The position numbers and the translations under genes are program-made. Below are positions 25,312 through 34,000 of a DNA stretch of 34,408 nucleotides, one piece after another. The stretch comes from Bacteroidota bacterium (lineage in GTDB: Bacteria; Bacteroidota; Bacteroidia; Flavobacteriales; Schleiferiaceae), in the NCBI GenBank assembly GCA_003045825.1, contig PZPA01000012.1:1-34408 (forward strand). The letters are read 5' to 3'. Positions within the stretch are counted from its first letter, which is position 1. Every line of letters starts with the position of its first letter. The notes beneath the pieces were generated by a model that did not search any database, was not told the DNA's origin, and saw only the letters and a program-made list of their open reading frames with translations.

Positions 25312-26420
25312 TTCAACGTCTGGATGGAGGAGGAGCGATCCGTAATAACACCATCTTTTACTTTGAAATAGACGGGCAATTCTGTAATGCCAAGCCCACT
25401 GATAATTCTGCTGCGGCTTCCCATTAAATCGCTAAGGTGCGTGCCGCCTAATTTGTCTTCTTGTAGGGCGCCATACCATTCGGCGAGCGGACTACGCTGT
25501 TGAGGTAGGCCGTCAATACTTAAATAGATCCATTCTTCCTGCCTTCCTTGATCTGCTGTCATGCGCAGTTCGTTGCGGCATCCGCTGCACCAAGATGCCC
25601 AAACGGCTATAGTTTGGTCTTCAAGGCTCATGCGTTTGATGTGAACAGACTGTCCTTCAGGGGTTTCAAGTTTCAACTCTGGAAAAGGATGTCCAGGTTG
25701 AAATTTTGCCTCCGCTGCCTCCACTTCAGCGGTAAACGCAAGCATTTCTTCGTATTTGCCCAACCACATGGCATAGGTGGTGACATCGGGACTTCCCGGG
25801 TAGGCGTTTTGGAGTTTCTGGTACATGCCTTGTAACAATTCGCGGTCTACGGCATAATCGAGCGCAGGCTGTTGTCCTATGCGGTGGTAGATGGTCAGTA
25901 AGTTAGATAACCGCTCTGGATGTTGCTGAAGTGAATCCAGTATGCGCTGTCTGTACCCATCCGCATAAGCGTAATAGGCATTGTTTAAGGCTTCCAAACC
26001 TACAAAGGTGTTGCTGTCGACGTACGTACTTTTAATGGCATCCATACTATCTGTATAGTCGATAAGGTCAAGCTGCATTTTACGCTGCGCACCGAGCCAA
26101 TTATTTTCGGCGTCGCCGGATATAAATCCATCTTTAGAAATGGTCAATTTTTTAGAGTTGGGGCCTACAACTGCATGAATGACCGGTAATTCGCCTTTGA
26201 GAGGAAGGAAGGAAATGATGCGAGCGGTGTCGAATTGGACCATAAATGCGTCATTGCCCTTAAGTTCAAGGGTATCAAGAACGATGAATTCACCCACTTC
26301 ATCCCGCATTTGGACCGAATATGTACCGGTAGTTTCCAGGGCAAACAAGAATTGTGTGCCTTTAGGTTCAGGGGTACAGCTCAGAATAGCTAAAAGTAAA
26401 AGGAAGCTAAACTTATGCAT
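25308..26420 (-). CDS. TlpA-like thioredoxin-fold lipoprotein
   Basis: 370 aa from the ATG at 26420. A lipoprotein signal peptide with lipobox LAILSC (MHKFSFLLLLAILSC) is followed by a DUF4369-like beta domain (about residues 20-110), a helical middle, and a C-terminal thioredoxin fold from about 250 with WASWCSGCRNE (C278, C281) and the cis-Pro in GITELPVYFKV. Such proteins act in the periplasm or at the surface in thiol-disulfide exchange. The ATG overlaps the end of gatB by eight bases (ATGCATAA), so translation is probably coupled to it. The redox partner is unknown. Confidence 0.88.
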   Translation of the reverse strand: MHKFSFLLLLAILSCTPEPKGTQFLFALETTGTYSVQMRDEVGEFIVLDTLELKGNDAFMVQFDTARIISFLPLKGELPVIHAVVGPNSKKLTISKDGFISGDAENNWLGAQRKMQLDLIDYTDSMDAIKSTYVDSNTFVGLEALNNAYYAYADGYRQRILDSLQQHPERLSNLLTIYHRIGQQPALDYAVDRELLQGMYQKLQNAYPGSPDVTTYAMWLGKYEEMLAFTAEVEAAEAKFQPGHPFPELKLETPEGQSVHIKRMSLEDQTIAVWASWCSGCRNELRMTADQGRQEEWIYLSIDGLPQQRSPLAEWYGALQEDKLGGTHLSDLMGSRSRIISGLGITELPVYFKVKDGVITDRSSSIQTLN

Positions 26421-27867
26421 CCAACTTCTCGCGCAACAGGGCGCTCGCTTTTTTAGGATCTGCACTACCGCGACTGTACTTCATCACCTCGCCCATAAAG
26501 AGCCCGATGAGTCCTTTTTTACCTGCGCGGTATTCCTCAATCTTTTCTGGATATGCAGCCAGGGCTTGGTCTACCCATGCGCCGAGCTGGTCGCTATCGC
26601 CTTGCTGAATCCAGTTGTTCTGCTCGCACAACGCGGCGGCATCTGCAGCAGGATTTTCTAGCAGGGCAGGGAATAATTTCTGAGTAGCTGTGGAGATCGA
26701 AATCTTTTCTTCGTCCACAAGCGTTTGAATGCTGGCTAGTGCTGCCGGCGCAATAGGAAACTCTTCAATCTCAACACTCTGCTCATTCAACCATGATTTC
26801 ACAGGGCCAATGAGCAGGTTGGTTGCCCCCTTGTAATTTGTCGTATGCTTGATGACTTCTTCGAAATATAAGGCGAACGCCTTACTGTCGGTCAGTACGA
26901 AGGCGTCGTATTCACTCAGGCCTAATTCTGCAGTATACTTTTTGAACAACTCATACGGAAGTGGGGGCATGGTCTCACGGACTTCCGAGATGTAAGACGG
27001 TGTCACCATTACAGGCACCAAGTCGGGCTCTGGGAAGTAGCGGTAGTCGTGTGCATCTTCTTTGGTACGCAGACCTATGGTACAGTTTTTCGCTGCATCA
27101 AAAGTTCTGGTCTCTTGAAAAATTGGGGTTCCACCCTCAATTAAATCGATTTGACGAATAATTTCAAAATCGATGGCTTTCTGTACGTTACGGAAGGAGT
27201 TCATGTTTTTAACCTCCACCTTGGTCCCAAATTTGGTCGTTCCCTTTTTGCGTACCGAAATATTCAAATCCGCACGAAGTGAACCTTCCTCCATATTTCC
27301 GTCGGAAATTTCTAAATAACGGACCAATTTTCTGATCTCACTTAAATAGCTATACGCTTCCTCACCATTTTTAATCTCTGGCTCTGAAACGATTTCTAAC
27401 AATGGAATTCCCGCACGATTCAAATCTACGAGTGTGTTGAAAGGGTCAATGTCATGTATGCTTTTTCCCGAATCTTCCTCCATGTGGATTCGAGTCAGGT
27501 TAATGTTTTTGTCTTTACCTAGCGCATCCTTGATTCGGATGAAACCGCCAGTACAAATGGGCGTAGTATCCTGTGTGATTTGGTAGCCCTTTGGTAAATC
27601 AGCGTAGAAGTAATTTTTACGAGCAAATTCGTTGCGCTCACGAATGGTGCAATCACAGGCAATACCCAACTTCACGGCATAATTCATCACGTCCTTGTTA
27701 AAGACGGGTAAGGTGCCAGGATGTCCCAAGCTGATGGGACTCACTTGTGTATTTGGTGAAGCGCCGTAAGCCGTGGCGTCACCACAATAGGCTTTACTTT
27801 TTGTGCCCAATTGCACGTGAACTTCAATACCAATAACCGGTTCGTATGTATCGTAAATACTCGACAT
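26413..27867 (-). CDS. gatB: Asp-tRNA(Asn)/Glu-tRNA(Gln) amidotransferase subunit B
   Basis: 484 aa tRNA-binding and kinase subunit of GatCAB, which converts misacylated Glu-tRNA-Gln or Asp-tRNA-Asn to the correct form. N-terminal GIEVHVQLGTKSKAYCGD, then DLPKGYQITQ, IHMEEDSGKSIHDID, DLNRAGIPLLEIVSEPEI and EGSLRADLNIS are all signature stretches; the C-terminal GatB/YqeY helical tail ends in KGLIGLFMGEVMKYSRG and a lysine-rich end. Full length. gatA and gatC are not in the window. It follows lpxK by 33 bases and overlaps the lipoprotein gene by eight. Confidence 0.98.
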   Translation of the reverse strand: MSSIYDTYEPVIGIEVHVQLGTKSKAYCGDATAYGASPNTQVSPISLGHPGTLPVFNKDVMNYAVKLGIACDCTIRERNEFARKNYFYADLPKGYQITQDTTPICTGGFIRIKDALGKDKNINLTRIHMEEDSGKSIHDIDPFNTLVDLNRAGIPLLEIVSEPEIKNGEEAYSYLSEIRKLVRYLEISDGNMEEGSLRADLNISVRKKGTTKFGTKVEVKNMNSFRNVQKAIDFEIIRQIDLIEGGTPIFQETRTFDAAKNCTIGLRTKEDAHDYRYFPEPDLVPVMVTPSYISEVRETMPPLPYELFKKYTAELGLSEYDAFVLTDSKAFALYFEEVIKHTTNYKGATNLLIGPVKSWLNEQSVEIEEFPIAPAALASIQTLVDEEKISISTATQKLFPALLENPAADAAALCEQNNWIQQGDSDQLGAWVDQALAAYPEKIEEYRAGKKGLIGLFMGEVMKYSRGSADPKKASALLREKLDA

Positions 27868-27900
27868 CCAAAGGAATTTTAAAGCGCTAATTTACGCTTT

Positions 27901-28887
27901 TTAAGCCTGTTTTTGTGACCGATTTTTATACACTTCCTCAATCTTTGCCACCATGGCATCAAGGAGCGGCTGAACATTGCCAACAGGCTGAATTTCAACA
28001 TCCCAAACGCTCAGCCTAAGAGGGCTGTTTTCTGCCTCAACCAGGGGAGCCAATTTCACAGCATCCTTGGCGGTGCAATGCACGTGGTATTCGTATTTCT
28101 TAGAAGCCTTTTCTATGCGAGCAAGATCTGCCGCGCTGTAGCGATGGTGGTCGCGAAACTTCATTTCATCTCCAATGAATTCGCCGGCTTTTTGAATGCG
28201 GTACAGGCAATCGTCTGGATTCGCAACGCCACAAACCACCAAGCCTGGTTCTTTGCTTCCAGATCTTAGAACAGTCTCTCGTGCGAAGGTATATTCAGGG
28301 ATGCCTTTCCATGATTCAACCTTTTGGTATCCTGCTTCATTAATCTGTGAGAGGATTGCGTGAACGTTTGTGTGTGGAATTTGGCGAAGGCGCCCAATAG
28401 GTAACATTGCATCCGCTTCAAATCGAAGATTCTTTTGGCAAACGATGGAGAAGTCCTTCAGAAGCTGGTAGTGCTGCAAGCCGTCGTCCATGATTAACAC
28501 CTTTTTATCTCCAGGAATCGTATGAGCTAGGTGAGTACTTTCTAACCTGTTTTTGCCAACAATGGTTGGAAAATGCTGGGCATGCAATACGGTCTCGTCG
28601 CCGTAAGCATAGGCGTCTTGGCGATCAACTATGGTGCTTTTTGAAACCGACCCTCTGTAGCCTCGGATAATTATGACAGGGGAGTAACCCAATCCTTTTA
28701 TCTGCTTCGCAACCCACAACGTAGCTGGCGTTTTTCCAGTTCCTCCCGCCTGAAAATTTCCAACGCATACGGTGGGATAGGGGGCATGCTTCGCTGTTTT
28801 GGAACGAACAACCTCGTCGATTTTTTGCCCCAACAGATAGATGGAACCGGTGATAAGTTGCGAAAAGGAGAAGAAGTTGATGTACAT
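27901..28887 (-). CDS. lpxK: Tetraacyldisaccharide 4'-kinase
   Basis: 328 aa inner-membrane kinase that phosphorylates the lipid A disaccharide to lipid IVA. The Walker A-type loop is in VGNFQAGGTGKTPATLWVAK, followed by IIIRGYRGS and the family's MDDGLQHYQL. An N-terminal hydrophobic segment (FFSFSQLITGSIYLLG) fits membrane association. Lies two bases after miaA on the same strand. It implies the organism makes LPS. Confidence 0.96.
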   Translation of the reverse strand: MYINFFSFSQLITGSIYLLGQKIDEVVRSKTAKHAPYPTVCVGNFQAGGTGKTPATLWVAKQIKGLGYSPVIIIRGYRGSVSKSTIVDRQDAYAYGDETVLHAQHFPTIVGKNRLESTHLAHTIPGDKKVLIMDDGLQHYQLLKDFSIVCQKNLRFEADAMLPIGRLRQIPHTNVHAILSQINEAGYQKVESWKGIPEYTFARETVLRSGSKEPGLVVCGVANPDDCLYRIQKAGEFIGDEMKFRDHHRYSAADLARIEKASKKYEYHVHCTAKDAVKLAPLVEAENSPLRLSVWDVEIQPVGNVQPLLDAMVAKIEEVYKNRSQKQA

Positions 28888-28889
28888 GA

Positions 28890-29792
28890 TTACATTATCC
28901 CAGCTTTACGTAAAGATTCCTCTTGCCCATTTATATCATTCGGGTCAAGCCAGATTGCGCCTTCGAAACGCTTGAAATAGGTCAATTGTCGTTTCGCGTA
29001 ACGACGACTGTATTGTTGAATAAGTGCAACGGTACGATCAATATCATATTCATCATTGAAGTACGGCCACCACTCGCGGTAGCCCACCGTCTGAAGACTT
29101 ACTAAACCCTGATGTTCTTTCAATCCTCGTGCTTCCTCTTCTAGTCCCGCGGAAATCATCACATGCACTCGACTGTTAATGCGTTCGTACAGGGCCTCTC
29201 GTTCTAAATTCAGTACCCAATTCACAATCTTAAACGGACGCTCTTTTGGCGTATTGTTCAATTGCTCTGAATATTTCTTTCCGGTGATTTCTATTACTTC
29301 CAAAGCTCGTATTACACGTCGTGGATTGCGGACATCAACTTTTGCAGAATGTTCAGGGTCCAAATGGTAAAGTTCCGTCTTCAATGCAGCTAGACCTTCG
29401 ACAGTTGCACGCTCTTCCAACTTTGCCTTCACGTCGGCATCTGTAGGTAAAGGGTCTAAACCGTGCAATAACGCATCGATATACATACCAGAACCTCCAA
29501 CGGCTACCACAACATCGTGCGTTTTGAAAAGCTCTTCTAATGTGGCTAAGGCAAACTTTTCATATTCTCCTGCAGTAATGGGCTCATGAATGCTGCGGTC
29601 TGCAATAAAGTAATGCGGTACACGGTCCAATTCTTCGCTGGACGGCGGTGCGGAACCTACAGCCAGTTCGCGGTAACATTGCCTGGAATCTGTGGAAAGT
29701 ATAGGACAACCCAGCTTTTCTGCCCAGTACAGCGCGACGGTGGTTTTTCCGACGGCAGTTGGGCCGCACAGGTTGATTAAAGTTTTAGTCAT
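28890..29792 (-). CDS. miaA: tRNA dimethylallyltransferase
   Basis: 300 aa from the ATG at 29792; a longer reading to 29906 runs deep into the channel gene and is rejected. The enzyme adds a dimethylallyl group to A37 of UNN-reading tRNAs. LCGPTAVGKTTVALYWAE is the P loop, with STDSRQCYREL, the GGSGMYIDALLHGL region, and RNPRRVIRALE with QTVGYREW and YSRRYAKRQLTYFKR in the tRNA-binding part. The ATG overlaps the channel stop by eight bases, so translation coupling is likely. Confidence 0.97.
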   Translation of the reverse strand: MTKTLINLCGPTAVGKTTVALYWAEKLGCPILSTDSRQCYRELAVGSAPPSSEELDRVPHYFIADRSIHEPITAGEYEKFALATLEELFKTHDVVVAVGGSGMYIDALLHGLDPLPTDADVKAKLEERATVEGLAALKTELYHLDPEHSAKVDVRNPRRVIRALEVIEITGKKYSEQLNNTPKERPFKIVNWVLNLEREALYERINSRVHVMISAGLEEEARGLKEHQGLVSLQTVGYREWWPYFNDEYDIDRTVALIQQYSRRYAKRQLTYFKRFEGAIWLDPNDINGQEESLRKAGIM

Positions 29793-30609
29793 TTGAGGGG
29801 AATTCAGTGCCACATCCTGGGCAGTAGTTAGCGTCCTTCGAGCAGCTGTTTCCACAGTTCTCGCAAGTTTTGAGCGTTGGTTCTTTTGTATTGTGATTAG
29901 CAGCAAGATCTACCGTGACGATCCCCGTAGGGACAGCGATAATGGCATAGCCCATAATCATGATGGCGGAAGCGATGAATTGGCCCAAAACTGTACCTGG
30001 GGCAATATCTCCATACCCTACAGTAGTGAGGGTCACAATGGCCCAGTAGATACTTAAGGGAATGGAACTGAAGCCATTTTCAGGCCCTTCCACCGTATAC
30101 ATTATGGTCCCCATGATTACGCAAAGAAGTACCACTGTAAAGAGGAAGACGCCTATTTTACGAGAGGAGCGCAACAAGCTTTGCCAGAGTAAATTGCCTT
30201 CAACAAGGAATCGACTTAATTTTAATACGCGGAAGATTCTTAATAAGCGCAGTGCACGAATCACGGCAAAAGTTCCCGTGGCGGGGAATAAGACCGCAAG
30301 GTAAAAAGGTAGGGTGCTGATCAAATCTATTATACCGTAGAAACTGCGGGCATAATGCTCAGGTTTGGGACTGCACCAAAGTCTCAAAACGTATTCTATG
30401 GTAAAGAGTAGCGTGGTGACCAGTTCAATGGCCTTAAACCAATCGCTTGCGAAGGGAAGTGCAGCTATGCTTGGTACAGATTCCAGCATAATAGCCGTTA
30501 CACTTACGCCTATGGTTGCGAATAAGGCCACATCGAAAGCCTTACCTGCTGGGGTATTTGCTTCGAATATGATGGTGTACAGAGAATCTCTTAGACGGTT
30601 CGTGCTCAT
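29785..30609 (-). CDS. Voltage-gated potassium channel with C-terminal zinc ribbon
   Basis: 274 aa. Six membrane segments: S1 near 23-43, S4 near 115-133 with arginines every third residue (RALRLLRIFRVLKLSRF), then the pore helix and selectivity filter TLTTVGYGDIAPG (GYGD at 198-201) and S6 to about 232. The tail has two CxxC pairs (CENCG and CPGCG, about residues 247-268), a zinc ribbon replacing the RCK or cyclic-nucleotide domains common in other channels. It should conduct K+ in the inner membrane. It heads the channel-miaA-lpxK-gatB-lipoprotein run. What the ribbon binds is unknown. Confidence 0.92.
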   Translation of the reverse strand: MSTNRLRDSLYTIIFEANTPAGKAFDVALFATIGVSVTAIMLESVPSIAALPFASDWFKAIELVTTLLFTIEYVLRLWCSPKPEHYARSFYGIIDLISTLPFYLAVLFPATGTFAVIRALRLLRIFRVLKLSRFLVEGNLLWQSLLRSSRKIGVFLFTVVLLCVIMGTIMYTVEGPENGFSSIPLSIYWAIVTLTTVGYGDIAPGTVLGQFIASAIMIMGYAIIAVPTGIVTVDLAANHNTKEPTLKTCENCGNSCSKDANYCPGCGTEFPSND

Positions 30610-30618
30610 AATTGGTTC

Positions 30619-30632
30619 AAATTACGTAATTT
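30619..30632. promoter_or_regulatory. 14-bp perfect palindrome between divergent genes
   Basis: AAATTACGTAATTT is its own reverse complement. It lies 10 bases upstream of the channel ATG and 23 bases upstream of the plus-strand ATG at 30656, in a 46-base intergenic region, where an operator for both genes could sit. No regulator is identified; AT-rich palindromes also arise by chance. Confidence 0.35.
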
Positions 30633-30655
30633 TCGTAGGAGCGCTTCTCAAATCT

Positions 30656-30943
30656 ATGACTGAACAACCTATAGATATCACCAGGCTTGATACTGCCGCG
30701 TTGGTTTTTCCTTCGGGCGACGTCTTATCAAATGAATACCAGCGAACTAAGCGTTCAAAGCGTATTCATTCGGCTACATATGTGGGTAATATTCGTCACG
30801 AAAAAGTGGCCATTGTCTTTCAAACGGAGACGGCCATCTTTAAGGTTCAGACTACGATTTGGCTGAATTACGGAGGGTGCATTTATCTCAAAGGCAATAT
30901 CACGATTCCTGTAGAGCGTGTATTGTCCGTGGATTGGCTTTAA
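30656..30943 (+). CDS. Small conserved-type hypothetical protein, 95 aa
   Basis: I do not recognise a domain. The start is ATG at 30656 (MTEQPIDITRLDTAALVF), with an AGGAG about 15 bases ahead; the longer reading upstream overlaps the channel gene on the other strand and is rejected. The sequence is mainly predicted beta strands with RSKRIHSATYVGN, VAIVFQTETAIFKVQTTIW and IYLKGNITIPVERVLSV, like a small beta barrel. It is cytosolic by composition. Its stop overlaps that of the IS1096-passenger-like gene in TTAA (30940-30943). Confidence 0.72.
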   Translation: MTEQPIDITRLDTAALVFPSGDVLSNEYQRTKRSKRIHSATYVGNIRHEKVAIVFQTETAIFKVQTTIWLNYGGCIYLKGNITIPVERVLSVDWL

Positions 30944-31479
30944 TAATAGGGGTCGTCCTGGAAGTCGTCTTCGTCCTCCTCCTCACTATTCTTTTCCGAA
31001 TCTAAATCATCTAAACCGTAGAGTGCATTGATTTCAGCTTCACTCATTTGCGAAGGATCTTTACCTGGTGCCGCTGGGGTAGGCGTGGAAGATTCGCGCG
31101 CAGGAAGTTCTCCTACTGTAGAGATCACAACGAAATCTTCAAAGCCTTCCTCTTCTTCAGTTTTCGTTTTCTCCACATAAAAAATATTCATGTCAAGAAA
31201 ATTGTAGACATAAAGACCGTGTGCCGTTCCTTGAAAGAAGTCTTCGACGGTCGTGTTTTCCATGCTTGGCATCCCGTCTTCCATTGAAAACATAGGTACT
31301 TCATCGCCCTGGTCCCAATCTTCTGTGCTGTAGAAAAAACTTCCCATTTCACCTTCACTCAGGTTAAAGAGTGGGAGCGCCAATTGTTGAAAATTCAATA
31401 AGGTTGTACTGCCTTTCACACGTACTTCGCGAATGACGGTTTCTTGTGTATCGGCAATGATTCGTAGGTATACTTCCAT
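30940..31479 (-). CDS. IS1096-passenger/pRiA4b ORF-3-like protein
   Basis: 179 aa. It begins MEVYLRIIADTQETVIREVR followed by a helix (LLNFQQLALPLFNL), then SSFFYS-type and WDQGDEV strands, LYVYNFLDMNIFYVE near 90-105, and an acidic low-complexity tail (GLDDLDSEKNSEEEDEDDF). This is the layout of the pRiA4b ORF-3/TnpR-passenger family, well represented in Flavobacteria. Despite the name there is no transposase, inverted repeat or other mobile-element sign nearby, so it is a resident gene. It follows the CCA enzyme by two bases. Function unknown. Confidence 0.8.
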   Translation of the reverse strand: MEVYLRIIADTQETVIREVRVKGSTTLLNFQQLALPLFNLSEGEMGSFFYSTEDWDQGDEVPMFSMEDGMPSMENTTVEDFFQGTAHGLYVYNFLDMNIFYVEKTKTEEEEGFEDFVVISTVGELPARESSTPTPAAPGKDPSQMSEAEINALYGLDDLDSEKNSEEEDEDDFQDDPYY

Positions 31480-31481
31480 GG

Positions 31482-32897
31482 TTATTTTGTAATGCCTAAA
31501 GTGGCGGCAATCGTTTTCATTTTTGTTAATGCTGCTGCGCGTTCGTTGGGGATTTCGCCTTCAAGAATGGCTTCTTTTAACCCTTCTTTGATTTGACCGA
31601 TCTCACGACAGGGACCAATTCCAAAAGTCTTCATGATATCCTCACCACTTATGGGCGGCTGGAAATTTCTAATATGATCGCGCTCCTCAACTTCTTTAAA
31701 CTTTTCACGGACCTGCTTAAAGTTGTTTAAATAACGCCGCTTTTTCTTTTCATTTTTGGTCGTTAAATCGGCCTCGCAGAGCAGCATCAGCGCCTCGACG
31801 TCATCACCTGCATCAAAGAGTAATCTTCGCACTGCGCTATCTGTCACTTTCTGGTCGACTAAGGCGGCAGGACGCGAGCTCATCTGAACCATTTTTACGA
31901 CGAATTTCATACGTGCATCGGTCGGTAACTGGAGGCGCTTGAAAATTTTAGGTACCATTTTTCCGCCTAGAAATTCATGTCCTCGAAAGGTCCATCCGTG
32001 CGGTTTAATAAATTTTTTCGTTCGAGGTTTTGCGATATCGTGAAGTAAGGCCGCCCAGCGCAGCCAAAGATTATCCGAGGCTTTAGCAAGGTTATCTACA
32101 ACCTCGAGGGTGTGGTAAAAATTGTCCTTGTGCGTTTGACCTTCTACCTCTTCAATTCCTTTGAGTGCAATGAGCTCCGGAAGCACTTCTTGAAGAAGCC
32201 CGGAGGTATATAGTAGCCCTAAGCCATAGCTAGGTTTGGCAACTTGCATGATCTTATTGAATTCCACAGCAACACGTTCTGGAGCCACAATAGAAATTCT
32301 GCTGGCATGCGTCCTCATACTGCTCAATGTTGCCGCATCGATTCTGAAATCCAATTGGGCTGCAAAACGCACAGCGCGCATCATGCGAAGCGGGTCATCG
32401 TCAAAGGTTTTATCAGGCGCAAGCGGTGTAGTGATCCGTTTTTTATCGAGATCACTGATGCCGTCGAATGGGTCTAATAATTCGCCCCAGCGGTCTTTAT
32501 TTAAGCAAATGGCCATTGCGTTGATAGTGAAATCACGACGGTCTTGGTCGTCCTGTAGGGAGCCGTTTTCAACAAGTGGATTCCGACTGTCTTTGCGGTA
32601 ACTTTCTTTTCTGGCGCCTACAAATTCTAGGTCGATGCCCTTATATTTCATGTGGGCGGTGCCGAAGGATTTGAATACGGTAAGTTTAGGCTTGGGTTTT
32701 AATTCTTTCTGCACGGCACGGGCCAATTCTATTCCGCTGCCGACCGTGACAAAGTCTAAGTCCATTTTTATTGGACGACCCAAATGTTTATCGCGCACAA
32801 ATCCGCCGACGACGTAGCATTCTTGACCCAACTGGTCGGCTACATTGCCAATCAACGAAAAGCTTGGTTGGTCTAAAAATTTTGCGCAATCATTCAT
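31482..32897 (-). CDS. cca: CCA-adding tRNA nucleotidyltransferase with HD domain
   Basis: 471 aa class II nucleotidyltransferase. The catalytic head has YVVGGFVRDKHLGRP and the metal DxD in MDLDFVTVGSG, then RRDFTINAMAI and the RNA-binding PDKTFDDDPLRMMRAVRFAA. A C-terminal HD phosphohydrolase motif is in LLHDIAKPRTK with further His in HGWTFRGHEFLGG. It adds or repairs the 3' CCA of tRNA; poly(A) polymerase relatives share the head but usually lack the HD part. It abuts the membrane-protein gene upstream (TAAATG). Confidence 0.93.
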   Translation of the reverse strand: MNDCAKFLDQPSFSLIGNVADQLGQECYVVGGFVRDKHLGRPIKMDLDFVTVGSGIELARAVQKELKPKPKLTVFKSFGTAHMKYKGIDLEFVGARKESYRKDSRNPLVENGSLQDDQDRRDFTINAMAICLNKDRWGELLDPFDGISDLDKKRITTPLAPDKTFDDDPLRMMRAVRFAAQLDFRIDAATLSSMRTHASRISIVAPERVAVEFNKIMQVAKPSYGLGLLYTSGLLQEVLPELIALKGIEEVEGQTHKDNFYHTLEVVDNLAKASDNLWLRWAALLHDIAKPRTKKFIKPHGWTFRGHEFLGGKMVPKIFKRLQLPTDARMKFVVKMVQMSSRPAALVDQKVTDSAVRRLLFDAGDDVEALMLLCEADLTTKNEKKKRRYLNNFKQVREKFKEVEERDHIRNFQPPISGEDIMKTFGIGPCREIGQIKEGLKEAILEGEIPNERAAALTKMKTIAATLGITK

Positions 32898-33248
32898 TTA
32901 TGCAGGGAGTGTCGAAGCTTTAGAAAAATAAATACCGGCCAGCAAAAGTACAATTAGGATGAAGTACAATGCGAGGTTGGTGCGTTTGATTTTAAGTAAC
33001 CAGTGGTCCTCCTTTTCTTTTCCCGTTAATAAGACGGGGTAAAGCAGCGGGAATAGCATGATCGATTCTTTCCACCATTGACGGTCCTTTTTATGGATAT
33101 AGTTGCGCTTGTAGTAGTCGGTCCAATGCCCAGGTGCTTTTTTATTCTGCACTCTTAGGTATTGAAAATGCAATGCCCATTTAAAGCTGTATACAGCCAC
33201 AGTAAGCACCATTACGGTCACTAGGAAAAAGGTCTGTCCGCTGGTCAT
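32898..33248 (-). CDS. Small membrane protein with two hydrophobic segments, 116 aa
   Basis: No family recognised. Hydrophobic segments lie at about residues 5-24 (TFFLVTVMVLTVAVYSFKWA) and 90-110 (LALYFILIVLLLAGIYF), linked by a basic, aromatic, Trp-rich loop (GHWTDYYKRNYIHKKDRQWW). The ATG overlaps the glycosyltransferase stop by four bases (ATGA), and its stop directly precedes the cca ATG, so it is a firmly embedded gene. It may assist a membrane process such as the neighbouring glycosyl transfer, but that is inferred from position alone. Confidence 0.7.
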   Translation of the reverse strand: MTSGQTFFLVTVMVLTVAVYSFKWALHFQYLRVQNKKAPGHWTDYYKRNYIHKKDRQWWKESIMLFPLLYPVLLTGKEKEDHWLLKIKRTNLALYFILIVLLLAGIYFSKASTLPA

Positions 33249-34000
33249 GAAAGTCTTAATTTTTTTAATTCAACATAGCGCCAAAAAACGCCTTGTGCCA
33301 TAGAGATACTGTACCAAAAACCGGCACGTCCGTCCAGGAAACCCAGTCGAAGCACGAAGTGTTTAAAAAAGCGAAAAGCGGGCTTAGCCGCGGTGTGGTA
33401 AAGTCCTATACGCCCTGTCTTGTCCTGGTGATCCTTTGCACTTCTTTTGGCATACGCACGCTGCTTACTGGCCCATTCGTCCCAGTTTTTGTAGGTATAA
33501 TGTTCAAGAACCCCAGGTAAGGGTTTTGGTTTGGGAACATTGATTTTCTCGTGTACTTCGCAGTCGTTGTATCGACGGGTATGGTGAAATAATCGGACTA
33601 CTACGTCTGACTGAAGCCCTGAAAACCGCATCGCACGTCCCATAAAAAAATGAGAGCGGCGCAGTCCCCAATAGTCCTCTTCGTCCGTGTGGAGATTCTT
33701 TTTCCAATGCAAAATAGCCTGTATAAGCTGCTCATTAAGTACTTCATCTGCATCAATAAAGAGGACCCATGGGTATTTAGATTGTTCCATGGCCCAATTT
33801 CGTTGATCCGCCCAATTCACAAAATTGCGCACTTCTATTTTTGTGGCACCGTTTTTCTCTGCCACGTTCAAAGTATTGTCTGAAGAGTGGCTATCCACGA
33901 TCACTAATTCATCCGCTACTTGAGCTGCTGCTTGCATGGTTCTAGCAAGCACATCTGCTTCGTTATAAGTGAGTATGATAATGGAAAGCTTGGTAGACAT
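33245..34000 (-). CDS. Family-2 glycosyltransferase (WaaE/LPS-core type)
   Basis: 251 aa GT-A enzyme. The nucleotide-sugar region is LSIIILTYNEADVLARTM, DELVIVDSHSSDNT and the DxD-type metal site FIDADEVL. The RNFVNWADQRNWAMEQSK stretch and the later CEVHEKINV and YYKNW-like basic part (YTYKNWDEWASKQRAY) are typical of the WaaE/KdtX group, which adds glucose to LPS core; the sugar cannot be told from sequence. Its ATG overlaps the dapD stop by one base (TAATG). Together with LpxK and the O-antigen-ligase-like protein it points to LPS synthesis. Confidence 0.9.
   Translation of the reverse strand: MSTKLSIIILTYNEADVLARTMQAAAQVADELVIVDSHSSDNTLNVAEKNGATKIEVRNFVNWADQRNWAMEQSKYPWVLFIDADEVLNEQLIQAILHWKKNLHTDEEDYWGLRRSHFFMGRAMRFSGLQSDVVVRLFHHTRRYNDCEVHEKINVPKPKPLPGVLEHYTYKNWDEWASKQRAYAKRSAKDHQDKTGRIGLYHTAAKPAFRFFKHFVLRLGFLDGRAGFWYSISMAQGVFWRYVELKKLRLS

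Noticed and set aside
26179-26661. 160-aa plus-strand frame across the TlpA-like/gatB junction
   Set aside because: It overlaps two well-supported genes and has no recognisable content.
29793-29906. Upstream extension of MiaA
   Set aside because: It runs deep into the channel gene; the P loop begins directly after the ATG at 29792.
30365-30655. Upstream extension of the 95-aa protein
   Set aside because: It lies over the channel gene on the other strand; the clean ATG at 30656 has an AGGAG ahead.
30940-31479. IS1096-passenger-like gene as evidence of a mobile element
   Set aside because: No transposase, inverted repeats or target duplications are seen; the gene is embedded in a housekeeping run.
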